Shown here: positions 5,990 through 13,411 of the stretch, piece by piece
Numbering within the stretch: the stretch's first letter is position 1
Layout of the letters: each line of letters opens with the position of its first letter
From: JAJECS01 sp034428595
Lineage (GTDB): Bacteria > Chloroflexota > UBA11872
Length of the DNA stretch: 17,110 nt
Assembly (NCBI GenBank): GCA_034428595.1
Contig: DAOUHO010000161.1
Coordinates: 1-17,110, forward strand
Direction of reading: 5' to 3'
The notes under the pieces: model-generated
Told to the model about the DNA's origin: nothing
What the model saw: only the letters and a program-made list of their open reading frames with translations
Databases searched by the model: none
Translations under genes and position numbers: made by a program

Positions 5990-6378
5990 GGCGCCTTTTG
6001 GTGGATACTCACGTGCTCCTGTGGGCACTTGAATCCGAATCGAACCTCAGTAGCGACGTGCGTCAAGCCCTGGTCAATCCGCGCAACGACGTCTACGTCA
6101 GCGCAGTCTGCATCTGGGAGATTGCCATCAAGCGCGCGCTGGGGAAGCTACGAGCCCCGGACCACTTGGCCGCGACGGTTGAGGCGGCTGGCTTCAGCGA
6201 GCTTCCGGTGACCTTCGTGCACGCCGAGCAGGCGGGCAGCCTGCCGAAGCATCACACCGACCCATTCGACCGGATGCTGGTGGCGCAGGCTCAGGTCGAG
6301 GGCCTCACGCTAGTCACCGCGGACGCCAACATTCCGCGCTACGCCGTGCGCACGATGCCGGCGCGGGACGGCGTCTGA
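5986..6378 (+). CDS. PIN-domain toxin (VapC-like ribonuclease, COG3744 type)
   Basis: A 130-residue PIN-domain protein. The acidic metal-binding residues are in place: D7 (LLVDTHVLLWAL), E45 (CIWEIAIKRALGKL), D92 and D95 (DPFDRMLVAQA) and D113 (LVTADANI). PIN toxins of this type cut RNA with Mg2+ or Mn2+ when freed from the antitoxin. The GTG start overlaps the antitoxin stop (GTGA), and GAGGG (5975-5979) gives a good ribosome binding site. All catalytic residues are intact, so the module is probably functional. It lies head-on to a tRNA gene 18 bases away, and the A+T-rich promoter stands out from its surroundings, which hints at horizontal acquisition. Confidence 0.9.
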   Translation: MRRLLVDTHVLLWALESESNLSSDVRQALVNPRNDVYVSAVCIWEIAIKRALGKLRAPDHLAATVEAAGFSELPVTFVHAEQAGSLPKHHTDPFDRMLVAQAQVEGLTLVTADANIPRYAVRTMPARDGV

Positions 6379-6396
6379 CGGCGAGAGAAGAGCCGG

Positions 6397-6469
6397 AGCC
6401 GACGGTGGGATTCGAACCCACGACCTGAGCTTTACGAAAGCCCCGCTCTGCCAGCTGAGCTACATCGGC
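6397..6469 (-). tRNA. tRNA-Thr (anticodon CGU)
   Basis: On the minus strand a complete 73-base cloverleaf folds: acceptor GCCGATG/CGTCGGC (one G-U pair), D arm GCTC/GAGC, anticodon stem GGGCT/AGCTC with loop TTCGTAA, and T arm GTGGG/CCCAC with loop TTCGAAT. The anticodon CGU reads the ACG threonine codon. The discriminator base is U and the following bases are CCG, so CCA is not encoded and must be added by tRNA nucleotidyltransferase. Confidence 0.95.
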
Positions 6470-6509
6470 GAACCGAGAAAATCCTAGCACTGGGACTCCG
6501 GTCGCCCCT

Positions 6510-6624
6510 CCGTCGTTCCGGCGAAGAGTCTGCCACGACCTTGATGCGGGGCCGGAATCCAGTCCGATTGACTCTGGCGCCTGGCAAAGACCCTGGACCC
6601 CGGCCTTCTCGCCGGGGTGACGAA
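6510..6624 (-). repeat. Dispersed ~110-bp intergenic repeat, inverted copy
   Basis: Its reverse complement matches the 3083-3194 unit along its length (GTCACCCCGGCG, GGTCC, CAGGCGCC, CGGACTGGATTCCGGCCCC, ATCAAG, GCCGGAA.GACG). It fills most of the gap between the tRNA and the HAD gene; I see no gene there. The two copies are about 3.3 kb apart in opposite orientation. Confidence 0.75.
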
Positions 6625-6661
6625 CAAGGAGGACGCACGCCCCAAATGGGGACCGGCTCGG

Positions 6662-7510
6662 TCAAACGCCCCACACCTCACGCATGAGCTGCCGCACGGC
6701 CGGCGGCCCTTCGATTGTGGCGACCTCGTCAGCCGCCGCCTGCACGTCGGGCGGCGCGTGCGACATGGCGATGCCGCGCCCGGCCCATTGCAGCATTTCG
6801 ATATCGTTGCGGTCGTCGCCGACGGCTACAACTTCGGATGCCTCGATCCCCAGCTCGCTGGCCAGCCAAGCGACCGCCTCACCCTTCGTCCCGCCGGCCG
6901 GCAGAGACTCCAGGCCGCCCGCTCCGAGACGCTCGCTCCACCAGGACACGGTCGAGACGGCCTCGCCGAACTCGTCATTGATGCGGCGCTCGGCCCCGGC
7001 CACGGCTTCACGGTCGCCAAACGCGAACACCTCGATGGCCGGCGCGGCGATCGCCGTGCTCGGCATGGGGCGAATGATCGGCAGCTTGGTCGTCAGGTAG
7101 AGCCGCGTCGGAGCGTGGGTCCACCACGCGCCGTCGCAAAGGTACCGCTCGCCGGCAAGGGGCGACTCGACCCAAATGCCGGCCATACCCCAGTCTCGAT
7201 AGACCCCGAGCACCGCGGTCGCGGCGGCATGGGTCAGGTGCCTGGCTCGCAGCAGGTGCCCGTCGCCGACACGCCGCACGATGCCGCCGTTGTTGAGGAC
7301 GGTGTAGGCGCCTGCCGGCAGCCCGCGCGCGATCTCGCCGGTGGCATGCGTCCCGCGGCCTGTTGCCACAACCACGGTCACGCCCTGCGCGGCGACGCCA
7401 TCGAGCGATTGAAGCACGTCGCTATCGGGGCCCACGCCGGGCCAGGTCAGCGTGCCGTCCACGTCGAGCGCCAGGAGTCGGGGTTGCAGGTCAGTCCTCG
7501 TCGAACGCAT
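6662..7510 (-). CDS. HAD-superfamily phosphatase, Cof/IIB subfamily
   Basis: A 282-residue HAD hydrolase with all four motifs: I, D16-V-D18-G-T; II, T50 in VVVATGRG; III, K209 in AGGTKGEAV; IV, GDDRNDIEML (D232, D233, D236). The spacing between motifs II and III contains the large C2-type cap domain, which places it in the Cof/IIB group. Members remove phosphate from sugar phosphates, nucleotides or phospholipid-like substrates in the cytoplasm; the substrate cannot be told from sequence. The ATG at 7510 lies inside the 3' end of the FmdB-like gene (20-base overlap), so the pair is probably translated together. Confidence 0.9.
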   Translation of the reverse strand: MRSTRTDLQPRLLALDVDGTLTWPGVGPDSDVLQSLDGVAAQGVTVVVATGRGTHATGEIARGLPAGAYTVLNNGGIVRRVGDGHLLRARHLTHAAATAVLGVYRDWGMAGIWVESPLAGERYLCDGAWWTHAPTRLYLTTKLPIIRPMPSTAIAAPAIEVFAFGDREAVAGAERRINDEFGEAVSTVSWWSERLGAGGLESLPAGGTKGEAVAWLASELGIEASEVVAVGDDRNDIEMLQWAGRGIAMSHAPPDVQAAADEVATIEGPPAVRQLMREVWGV

Positions 7511-7895
7511 CGCCGTCGTCGCCCAGGTCGGCCCCGGCGTCCTCGAATTCGGCGTCGTCGGGCATTTCCCCGGCCTCCATCCGGCGCAGCATGGGCTCGA
7601 ACTCGTCGGGCAAGTCTTCGCCCATCTCCTCGCTCACGTGGCGGGCCATGCGGGCCAGGCTGCGCGGATCGCCGGACTCCAGGCCTTCCATGGCGGCGTC
7701 CATACCCGAGAAGTCTTCGTCGACTGCGCCGTCATCCGATCTACCGCCGCGGACGACGGTGACGCGCGACAGCAGGCGCTCCAGGTGGTCCGAGCCGCAG
7801 TGAGGGCACGGCGGATCATGCACCGCGGCAAAGGTCTTGAAGAGCTTGGTGGAGCGCCGCCGGCAGTCGCGGCAGCGGTAGTCGAAGACAGGCAC
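7491..7895 (-). CDS. FmdB-type zinc-ribbon protein with acidic C-terminal tail
   Basis: A protein of about 134 residues. The first ~45 residues form an FmdB-type regulatory zinc ribbon: VFDYRC8RDC11 and DPPC30PHC33GS, followed by the usual basic ERLLSRV. The rest is strongly acidic (EEMGEDLPDEFEP, EFEDAGADLGDDG) and probably disordered or helical. FmdB-like proteins are small putative regulators of unproven function. I chose GTG 7895 because it yields the family start (M-P-V-F-D-Y-R-C). The frame runs back to 7961 with residues unlike the family, and no clear ribosome binding site helps the choice. It overlaps the HAD phosphatase downstream and is divergent from the GT9 gene across about 136 bases. 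Confidence 0.82.
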   Translation of the reverse strand: MPVFDYRCRDCRRRSTKLFKTFAAVHDPPCPHCGSDHLERLLSRVTVVRGGRSDDGAVDEDFSGMDAAMEGLESGDPRSLARMARHVSEEMGEDLPDEFEPMLRRMEAGEMPDDAEFEDAGADLGDDGDAFDED

Positions 7896-8031
7896 GGGAG
7901 GGTGTAGGCCGCGCCGGAACGGCCAGCGCAGGGATGCCGCAAGTGTACGGCGCGCCCCCATTGGCGGATGCCCACGATGCTAGGCTCGTTGCTGCAATCC
8001 GACCGCGCGAGCTCGTTTCGAGCGTGCTGCC

Positions 8032-9186
8032 ATGAGGCGTTGGGAGCCCAGCAAAGACTGGCGCCGCCGCCATGGCTTGCGAGCGCACACGGTCACCGCG
8101 CTGTGCCGCGCGGCCGGGCTTGTCATCCGTCCCTCGCCATCCGGCGTGCGCGCGCTGCCGCCCTCGCCCTTCTCCGCGGTCGTCATCAAGCCCCTGGCCC
8201 TCGGCGACGTATTGCGGACGACGCCCTTCCTGGACGCGCTGCGCCGGGCCCACCCCGACGCGCGGATCACCTATGCCGTCGGCGCCTACGCTCGCCGCAC
8301 GGTCGCGAACAATCCCCACATCGACGACATGCTGGACATGGGGCAACTGGGCACACCGCGCCGGTATGACGCCCAGGCGTATCTGGGCCGCGCCCGACGG
8401 CTGCGGCAGGGCCGATTCGACGTCGCCGTGGTCCTGGACCGCTCGCCGCTCATGGCGCTCTTGCCCTACTTCGCGCGAATTCCCTACCGCATTGGCCTCC
8501 ACAACAAAGGGCGCGGGTTTGCGCATACCACCCGGGTTCCCATCGCCGACGACGAACACGAAGTCGATGCCTACTTGCGGGTCGCAAGAGCCATGGGGAT
8601 CGATACCAGCGACGTTCGCTGCCACTTTCGCCCCTCGGTAAGCGACGAAGCGGCCGCTGATCGCTTGCATCAGGAGTTTGGCGCCGCGCCCGGACGTCCG
8701 CTGGTGATCATGGCTCCCGGCGGCGGCCTGAATCCGGGCGCGGTGGACGTCTCGAAGCGCTGGACCGCCGCGGGCTATGCGCGCGTGGCCGACGCGCTGA
8801 TCGAACACCGCGGCGCAACCGTGGTGCTGGTGGGCCTGCCGTCGGACGCCAGCTCCAATGCCGCCGTGCGCTCCGCCATGCGCGAGCCGGCGATCGACCT
8901 GAGCGGCCAGACCCGCTTCGGACAGCTTGCGGCGCTCATTGCACGCGGCGATTTGTTTGTCGGCAACGACTCGACGGCGGCGCAGCTCGCCGCCTGCGTG
9001 GGCACGCCGTCGGTAACCGTCTTCACCACGACCGAGCCATGGGTCTACGGTCCCTACGCGCCGAATGCGGTTTGGGTGTATCGCGGCAGCCCCGCGAGCG
9101 GCCTTGTCGAGAGCCCGGGCATTGCCGAGGTGGAGCAGGCGGCCCTCGACGCGCTGCCGACGCGGACCGAGGGCGCCGCGGGCTAG
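8032..9186 (+). CDS. Glycosyltransferase family 9 (heptosyltransferase-like)
   Basis: A 384-residue GT9 protein. After a basic N-terminal extension of about 45 residues comes the first Rossmann domain (VVIKPLALGDVLRTTPFLDAL, then ITYAVGAYA). The second has VSKRWTAAGYARVADAL, VVLVGLPSD and the nucleotide-sugar-binding segment DLSGQTRFGQLAALIARGDLFVGNDSTAAQLA. GT9 enzymes transfer ADP-heptose or related sugars to surface glycans at the cytoplasmic membrane face. The classic NDSGPMH triad is altered here (STAAQ), so the donor may differ. ATG 8032 is used because related proteins can carry an N-terminal extension; a GTG at 8146 would give a shorter form. A small hairpin (8011-8023) sits just before the start. 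Confidence 0.85.
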   Translation: MRRWEPSKDWRRRHGLRAHTVTALCRAAGLVIRPSPSGVRALPPSPFSAVVIKPLALGDVLRTTPFLDALRRAHPDARITYAVGAYARRTVANNPHIDDMLDMGQLGTPRRYDAQAYLGRARRLRQGRFDVAVVLDRSPLMALLPYFARIPYRIGLHNKGRGFAHTTRVPIADDEHEVDAYLRVARAMGIDTSDVRCHFRPSVSDEAAADRLHQEFGAAPGRPLVIMAPGGGLNPGAVDVSKRWTAAGYARVADALIEHRGATVVLVGLPSDASSNAAVRSAMREPAIDLSGQTRFGQLAALIARGDLFVGNDSTAAQLAACVGTPSVTVFTTTEPWVYGPYAPNAVWVYRGSPASGLVESPGIAEVEQAALDALPTRTEGAAG

Positions 9187-9190
9187 GCCC

Positions 9191-9970
9191 TCACGAGTCT
9201 GGCGCTGCGGCCCGACGGGGCGTAGCCCCCGATCCGACGCGGTAGCCCGCCGTGCGTTCGGCGGCCATGGGCACGCCGTCGACGCGCCAGACGGCCACGG
9301 GCGGCCCGCCGGTCAGGTCACGGCAAATTCGGCGGAGCGGACACCTTGGGCAAGCGGGAGTGCGCGCGGTGCACACGGTGGCGCCCAGGTCCATGAGGCC
9401 CTGTCCGTAGTCGTAGAAGCGCCGGGCCGGCGTCAGTGCCTCGGCAAGCTCCGCGAGCCGGCGTGCGTCGCGGTAGGCCGAGCCCTCGGCCGGCAAGCCG
9501 ACGGCCCGCGTATACACCCGCGCGATGTTGGTGTCCACCAACGGCGCGCGCTTGCCATTGCCGAAGGTGTGCACGGCGGCCGCGGCGTAGGGACCCAGGC
9601 CGGGAAGACGTCGCAGGCCCTCGAGTGAATCGGGCATGCGGGCCCCGTGGTCCGCGACGACGGCGGCCGCCATGGCCTTCAGCCACCGGCCTCGAATGTG
9701 GTAGCCGAGTGGATCGGTCAGCGCGCTGACTTCTTCCGCAGGCGCGCGATGCAGGTCCTCGATCATCGGGTAGCGGCGCACGAACTCGCGGTATACCGGC
9801 GCCACCCGAGACGCCTGGGTTTGCTGCAGAAGCAGCTCAGACACGGCCACGTGATACGGGTCGCGAGCGTTACGCCACGGCAGGTCACGTCCATCCGCGC
9901 GGTACCAGCGGATGAGGCGGTCCTGAAAGGCCGTCCGAAATCGGTGGTTGATTTCCAGATGGCTAGTCAC
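9191..9970 (-). CDS. mutY: MutY-like A/G-specific DNA glycosylase lacking the NUDIX-like domain
   Basis: A base-excision repair glycosylase of about 259 residues. It has DLPWRNARDPYHVAVSE45LLLQQTQ (catalytic Glu), the helix-hairpin-helix LPGLGPYAAAAV, VD146TNIARV (catalytic Asp) and a [4Fe-4S] motif C200-x6-C207-x2-C210-x5-C216. MutY removes adenine mispaired with 8-oxoguanine. The protein stops about 40 residues after the cluster, so the C-terminal MutT-like domain that recognises 8-oxoG (full enzymes are ~350 residues) is absent. A mismatch-thymine (MIG-like) or other specificity is possible. GTG 9970 begins just before the first helix; the frame continues to 10051 without family-like residues. 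It converges on GT9 with a 4-base gap. Confidence 0.82.
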   Translation of the reverse strand: MTSHLEINHRFRTAFQDRLIRWYRADGRDLPWRNARDPYHVAVSELLLQQTQASRVAPVYREFVRRYPMIEDLHRAPAEEVSALTDPLGYHIRGRWLKAMAAAVVADHGARMPDSLEGLRRLPGLGPYAAAAVHTFGNGKRAPLVDTNIARVYTRAVGLPAEGSAYRDARRLAELAEALTPARRFYDYGQGLMDLGATVCTARTPACPRCPLRRICRDLTGGPPVAVWRVDGVPMAAERTAGYRVGSGATPRRAAAPDS

Positions 9971-10081
9971 GAAACGCGCGCCGTAGCCGCTTTCCACATG
10001 CACCGTCGCCACGCAGGCCGATGGTACGGTCAAACGGATTGTGCGCCGCACGAGATTTCGATTCTCCAGCCCGCCACGCCA

Positions 10082-11356
10082 TTGATCCGGTTCCTGGCGC
10101 GCGCCCTCACCCCAATCGCCATCGGCATGCTGACGGTCACCGCGTGCGGCGACGCCACGCCTGGGCCAGGCTCAGCCACAACCGCGGTCGTGGTCGTGGC
10201 GCCGACGCCCGAGCCGCCCGTGGCGCCGACGCCAACGACGGTCGCGGAAGCCTCGCCGTCGCCGCAAGCGACGGGCACGTCGAGCGCCACCACCACGCCA
10301 ACGGCCTCGCCCACGGCCTCACCAACGGCCTCGCCCACACCACCCGCGATCGCGGGCACGCCAACACCGCCGCCGACACCCGTATCCCCGACGCCGGAGC
10401 CAACGGCCCCAATTGCCGCCACGCCGGCGGCCGGGGCGGCTACCCCAAGTCCGGGCCCTGTCGAACCCGTCCGGCTGCCCACCGCCGCGACCGACTTGCC
10501 CGGGGTCGAGCAGCGCGTCACGTTCCTGTTGCTCGGGATCGACCGCGCGGATTCGTTCGAAGGCAACACGGACGTCATCATGTTGGTCAGCCTGGACCCC
10601 GAGAGCGGTTCGGCTCTCGTGCTCTCGATTCCGCGCGATCTCTGTCTGGACACGTGCGATACGCATTCCTCCCGGGTGAACGAGATCTTCAAGCGCCAGG
10701 GCATGGAGGCGCTGCAAGCGACCCTTCACAACATCACCGGCCTTCCAATCGACTACTTCCTGCTGGTGAACTTTTACGGCGTGGAACGCATCATCGACGC
10801 GCTGGACGGCGTGAACGTCTGGTCGCCGCGCGAGTTTGACGAGCGGTTTGTCTACCTGGACACCGACGAAGAGATTCGCCTAGTCCTGGAGCCGGGCTTG
10901 AACACGCTCAACGGTCGCGAGGCCGTCGCCTATGGCCGCTCGCGCAAGTACGATCCGGCGGGCGACTTTGCCCGCATTTGCCGCCAGCAGCAGGTGATGC
11001 GCGGCCTGCGGGATCAGGCCTTATCGCCGGCGCTGATCGTCAACATCCCCTCCGTGATCGAAGAGCTCGGCGGCGCGTTCCGCACCGACTTTCCGCTCGA
11101 GCAGCTCCCGGCGCTGGCCGAATTGGCGCTACGGACGCCTGCGCAGCGGGTGCACTCGTTTGCCGTCCATAGCGGCGGCGGGGAGCTGCTGCAGTGGACC
11201 ACCGGCGACGACGGCGCGTTTCTCCTGCGGCCCGACCTGGTCGCCATTCGCGATTTCGTGGCCGACGCCTTCGCACGATCCTTGGAAACGCCGACGAACG
11301 CCGCCGGCGATCCCGTCTTCATCGCCGACAACTGCGAGGCCTACTACCCGAGCTAG
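10082..11356 (+). CDS. LytR-CpsA-Psr (LCP) family lipoprotein
   Basis: An exported protein of about 424 residues. A signal peptide ends in a lipobox (VTA-C22), so it is probably lipid-anchored. A Pro/Thr/Ala/Ser-rich linker of ~115 residues follows, then the LCP domain (~145-310) with FLLLGIDRAD, TDVIMLVSLDP, LSIPRD (R185, D186), a GRSRK block (R286, R288) and DFARICRQQQV. LCP enzymes transfer undecaprenyl-linked glycopolymers to the cell wall or to acceptor glycans outside the membrane. C188 and C192 may form a disulfide. The start is uncertain: TTG 10082 gives a compact signal peptide, whereas ATG 9998 would add 28 polar residues. The stop overlaps that of the convergent NHL gene. Confidence 0.85.
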   Translation: MIRFLARALTPIAIGMLTVTACGDATPGPGSATTAVVVVAPTPEPPVAPTPTTVAEASPSPQATGTSSATTTPTASPTASPTASPTPPAIAGTPTPPPTPVSPTPEPTAPIAATPAAGAATPSPGPVEPVRLPTAATDLPGVEQRVTFLLLGIDRADSFEGNTDVIMLVSLDPESGSALVLSIPRDLCLDTCDTHSSRVNEIFKRQGMEALQATLHNITGLPIDYFLLVNFYGVERIIDALDGVNVWSPREFDERFVYLDTDEEIRLVLEPGLNTLNGREAVAYGRSRKYDPAGDFARICRQQQVMRGLRDQALSPALIVNIPSVIEELGGAFRTDFPLEQLPALAELALRTPAQRVHSFAVHSGGGELLQWTTGDDGAFLLRPDLVAIRDFVADAFARSLETPTNAAGDPVFIADNCEAYYPS

Positions 11357-13056
11357 CCTTCGGCGGCTACCGCGCGCGGGAAGTTCCGGATCTCACCGCT
11401 GCGCACGAGCTCGGAATCGTGAAACGGCGTCAACGCCCGCCATGCACCATTCGGAAACTGGCGGTCTCGCAGGGTGTCGCCGAGCAGTCGCAATTGCACC
11501 GGCTCTCCGGAATGAGGCCAGCTCTCGAGGACGGCATTCTGAAAGTACTGCCGGATCACCCCCGGCTCGGCGCCGGGCGCGATGATCGTGCCGGGGGCGC
11601 CGGTGTCCACGCGCGCCTCCGTGCGCGGGGCGCCGAACGCCAGCGCGCCGCCGAAGGCTTCGAAGAAGTCGAGGAACCCCGTCACCGAGCCGTCGATCGC
11701 GAAGTTGGACACCCGATGGCCCCACGTGCCGACGATCACGCCCTCCTGGTCCGAGAACAGGGTGGGCTCGATGCCGAGATTGGGCGCGCCGCCCAGGCCG
11801 CCGCCGATGAGGTCCCACGCGGGGCGGGCGAATACCTTCCGCTTGCCGGAGAAGGTGTCGAGATTCCAATCCATGACGCCGCGCTGGAACCACTGCGAGA
11901 TGACGCCGGGCTGCTCGCGCCACGGATCGGAGGTGGGATAGCCCCAACGCCGCAGGCCGCCCGTGGCATTGAAGTAGGCGGCGAAGCCCGCCGTCAGCAG
12001 CTCGCCGTCCAACCGAACGCGCCAGTCGGTCAAGCTGTGACGCAGCGGGCTCGACATCGCGTCGGTCAGCGCGACTCCTACCGCCAGGTCCTCGGCTTCC
12101 GGCGGCGGCGCCGCCTGGCTGAGCGGCGACTCGAACACCTGCACACGCCTATTGAGGCTGTCGGCGACGTAGATCCGGCCGTCGCCATCGACAGCGATGC
12201 CCTGCGGAAATCGAAACTCGCTCTCCTCGTCGCCTTCCCCGCCGAACCGACCCACCAGGGCGCCGTCGGGCTCGAACACCGCCACCCGGTGATCGGCCTC
12301 TTCGGTGACGTATAGCCGCTCCGCCTGATCGACGGCCACGCCCACGGGGTTGCGAACCTCCGGCGCGGTCACGGCGAATCGCCAAAACTCGCCGGACGAG
12401 CTGAACACCTGCACCCGGTCGCGAAACGTATCGGCCACGTACACCAAGCCCGAGGGACCGACGGCAATGCCATTCGGCGTGCTGAACTCGCCCGGCTCTT
12501 GGCCGCGGCTGCCCCACATGGTGACGAACGAGCCGTCTGGCCCAAACTTCTGGACGCGGTCGTTGAATCCATCGGCGACGTAGACCAGGCCGTCGGCGTC
12601 GACCGCAATCCCCCGCGGCGCGTTGAACTGGCCCGAACCGCTCCCTCGTCCGCCCCACTGGCTGCGAAACTCGCCGTCCCGCGTGAAGACCTGAATGCGT
12701 CGATTGCCGCCGTCGACCACGTACAGCAGCCCGTCGGGTCCCAGGGCGATGCCTTTCGGCCTGGAGATTGTCCCGGCGGCGCTGCCCTCATCAGCGAGAA
12801 CCAGCAGCTCGAAGCCATCCGGAGATATCCGGACGACGCGGCTTGTGCGCGAATCTGACACAAACAGGAAGCCCTCGTCATCGACGACGACGCCCCACGG
12901 CGAGGAGTCGCGGCCCACTCCGCGGGCGGTGGCAAGCGTGACCGCCAAGGGCTCGTCGTCCTCCTGCGCGGAGACCGTTCGCGCCGCAATTCCGGCCAGC
13001 GGAGCCAGCGCCAGGCCGGCAAGGAGGGTGCGTCGACCGAGGGGGCGGGAAATCAT
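11353..13056 (-). CDS. Exported NHL-repeat beta-propeller protein with C-terminal FG-P surface domain
   Basis: A 567-residue exported protein. The N-terminus has a twin-arginine-type signal (GRRTLLAG, residues 7-14, hydrophobic stretch, then a SAQ cleavage site). Six NHL repeats follow (~residues 45-335; typical unit PRGIAVDADGLVYVADGFND.RVQ.F), enough for a six-bladed propeller. The last ~190 residues contain two units of the type RRWGYPTSDP...ISQWFQRGVMDW and LAFGAPRTEA...IRQYFQNAVLE, which I know from surface proteins of Chloroflexota. Propeller proteins of this kind bind proteins or glycans; no catalytic motif is visible. ATG 13056 is supported by AGGTG six bases upstream and by the signal sequence; the frame extends to 13434 without meaning. 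It converges on the LCP gene with overlapping stops. Confidence 0.85.
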   Translation of the reverse strand: MISRPLGRRTLLAGLALAPLAGIAARTVSAQEDDEPLAVTLATARGVGRDSSPWGVVVDDEGFLFVSDSRTSRVVRISPDGFELLVLADEGSAAGTISRPKGIALGPDGLLYVVDGGNRRIQVFTRDGEFRSQWGGRGSGSGQFNAPRGIAVDADGLVYVADGFNDRVQKFGPDGSFVTMWGSRGQEPGEFSTPNGIAVGPSGLVYVADTFRDRVQVFSSSGEFWRFAVTAPEVRNPVGVAVDQAERLYVTEEADHRVAVFEPDGALVGRFGGEGDEESEFRFPQGIAVDGDGRIYVADSLNRRVQVFESPLSQAAPPPEAEDLAVGVALTDAMSSPLRHSLTDWRVRLDGELLTAGFAAYFNATGGLRRWGYPTSDPWREQPGVISQWFQRGVMDWNLDTFSGKRKVFARPAWDLIGGGLGGAPNLGIEPTLFSDQEGVIVGTWGHRVSNFAIDGSVTGFLDFFEAFGGALAFGAPRTEARVDTGAPGTIIAPGAEPGVIRQYFQNAVLESWPHSGEPVQLRLLGDTLRDRQFPNGAWRALTPFHDSELVRSGEIRNFPRAVAAEG

Positions 13057-13077
13057 GGCGTGCACCTGGGGGGAACG

Positions 13078-13109
13078 ATTGGCTTCTGCCAGTCTAGCGG
13101 CAGCCCAAT
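13078..13109 (-). promoter_or_regulatory. 5' leader hairpin before NHL-protein gene
   Basis: ATTGG (13078-13082) pairs with CCAAT (13105-13109) and CTGCC (13086-13090) with GGCAG (13099-13103), with a small internal loop and an 8-base apical loop. It ends 22 bases before the ATG at 13056 and would lie in the mRNA leader. Its role is unknown. Confidence 0.3.
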
Positions 13110-13175
13110 GCGCCAACCGAAGGTGATCCGGGCCGCTCACGCTCATGGATTCTTGTTCCATACCGGGTCGCCTGC

Positions 13176-13190
13176 GCGCCACTGTGGCGC
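13176..13190. promoter_or_regulatory. Operator-like perfect palindrome in divergent region
   Basis: GCGCCAC, a central T and GTGGCGC form a perfect 7+1+7 palindrome roughly in the middle of the divergent gap. A repressor or activator site controlling both directions is possible. The high G+C content makes chance palindromes more likely, so confidence is low. Confidence 0.35.
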
Positions 13191-13411
13191 TCGCATGAAG
13201 AACGGCGCCCGACGCGGATACATGACGCCGGGCCGCGTATGCTGCCGCCCATGAGACCCCGGCGCCCCGTGGAGCGGCCTCGCCTGCTCGCACGGAAAAA
13301 AAGTCGCGCCGAATCGCGCAACGTTTCGCATCCGAGCCGCGATGTAAGTTCGGCGGGTCCGGACGTCCAAGGCAGCAGTCCTGCGGGAAGCTCGGACTCG
13401 CCTCCCTCCCC

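Larger units (their letters stand above)
13057..13411. other. Divergent intergenic region (355 bp) between NHL protein and flippase genes
   Basis: No gene of good quality is visible. It must hold the promoters of both divergent genes. It contains an imperfect hairpin (13078-13109), a perfect palindrome (13176-13190) and a run of seven A within GGAAAAAAAGT near 13300. A 55-codon frame (13251-13415) overlaps the flippase start as ATGA but has a biased Arg/Ser/Pro composition and no ribosome binding site, so I do not call it. Confidence 0.6.

Noticed and set aside
6617..7762. 381-codon open frame on the plus strand
   Set aside because: Antisense to the HAD phosphatase and FmdB-like genes, which carry complete motifs; the translation resembles no protein family.
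8011..8023. GCTCG-TTT-CGAGC hairpin just before the GT9 start considered as a riboswitch
   Set aside because: Only a 5-bp stem with no conserved aptamer core; kept as a note in the gene entry.
11194..12315. 373-codon plus-strand open frame
   Set aside because: Overlaps the end of the LCP gene in another frame and is antisense to the NHL protein; composition is shadow-like.
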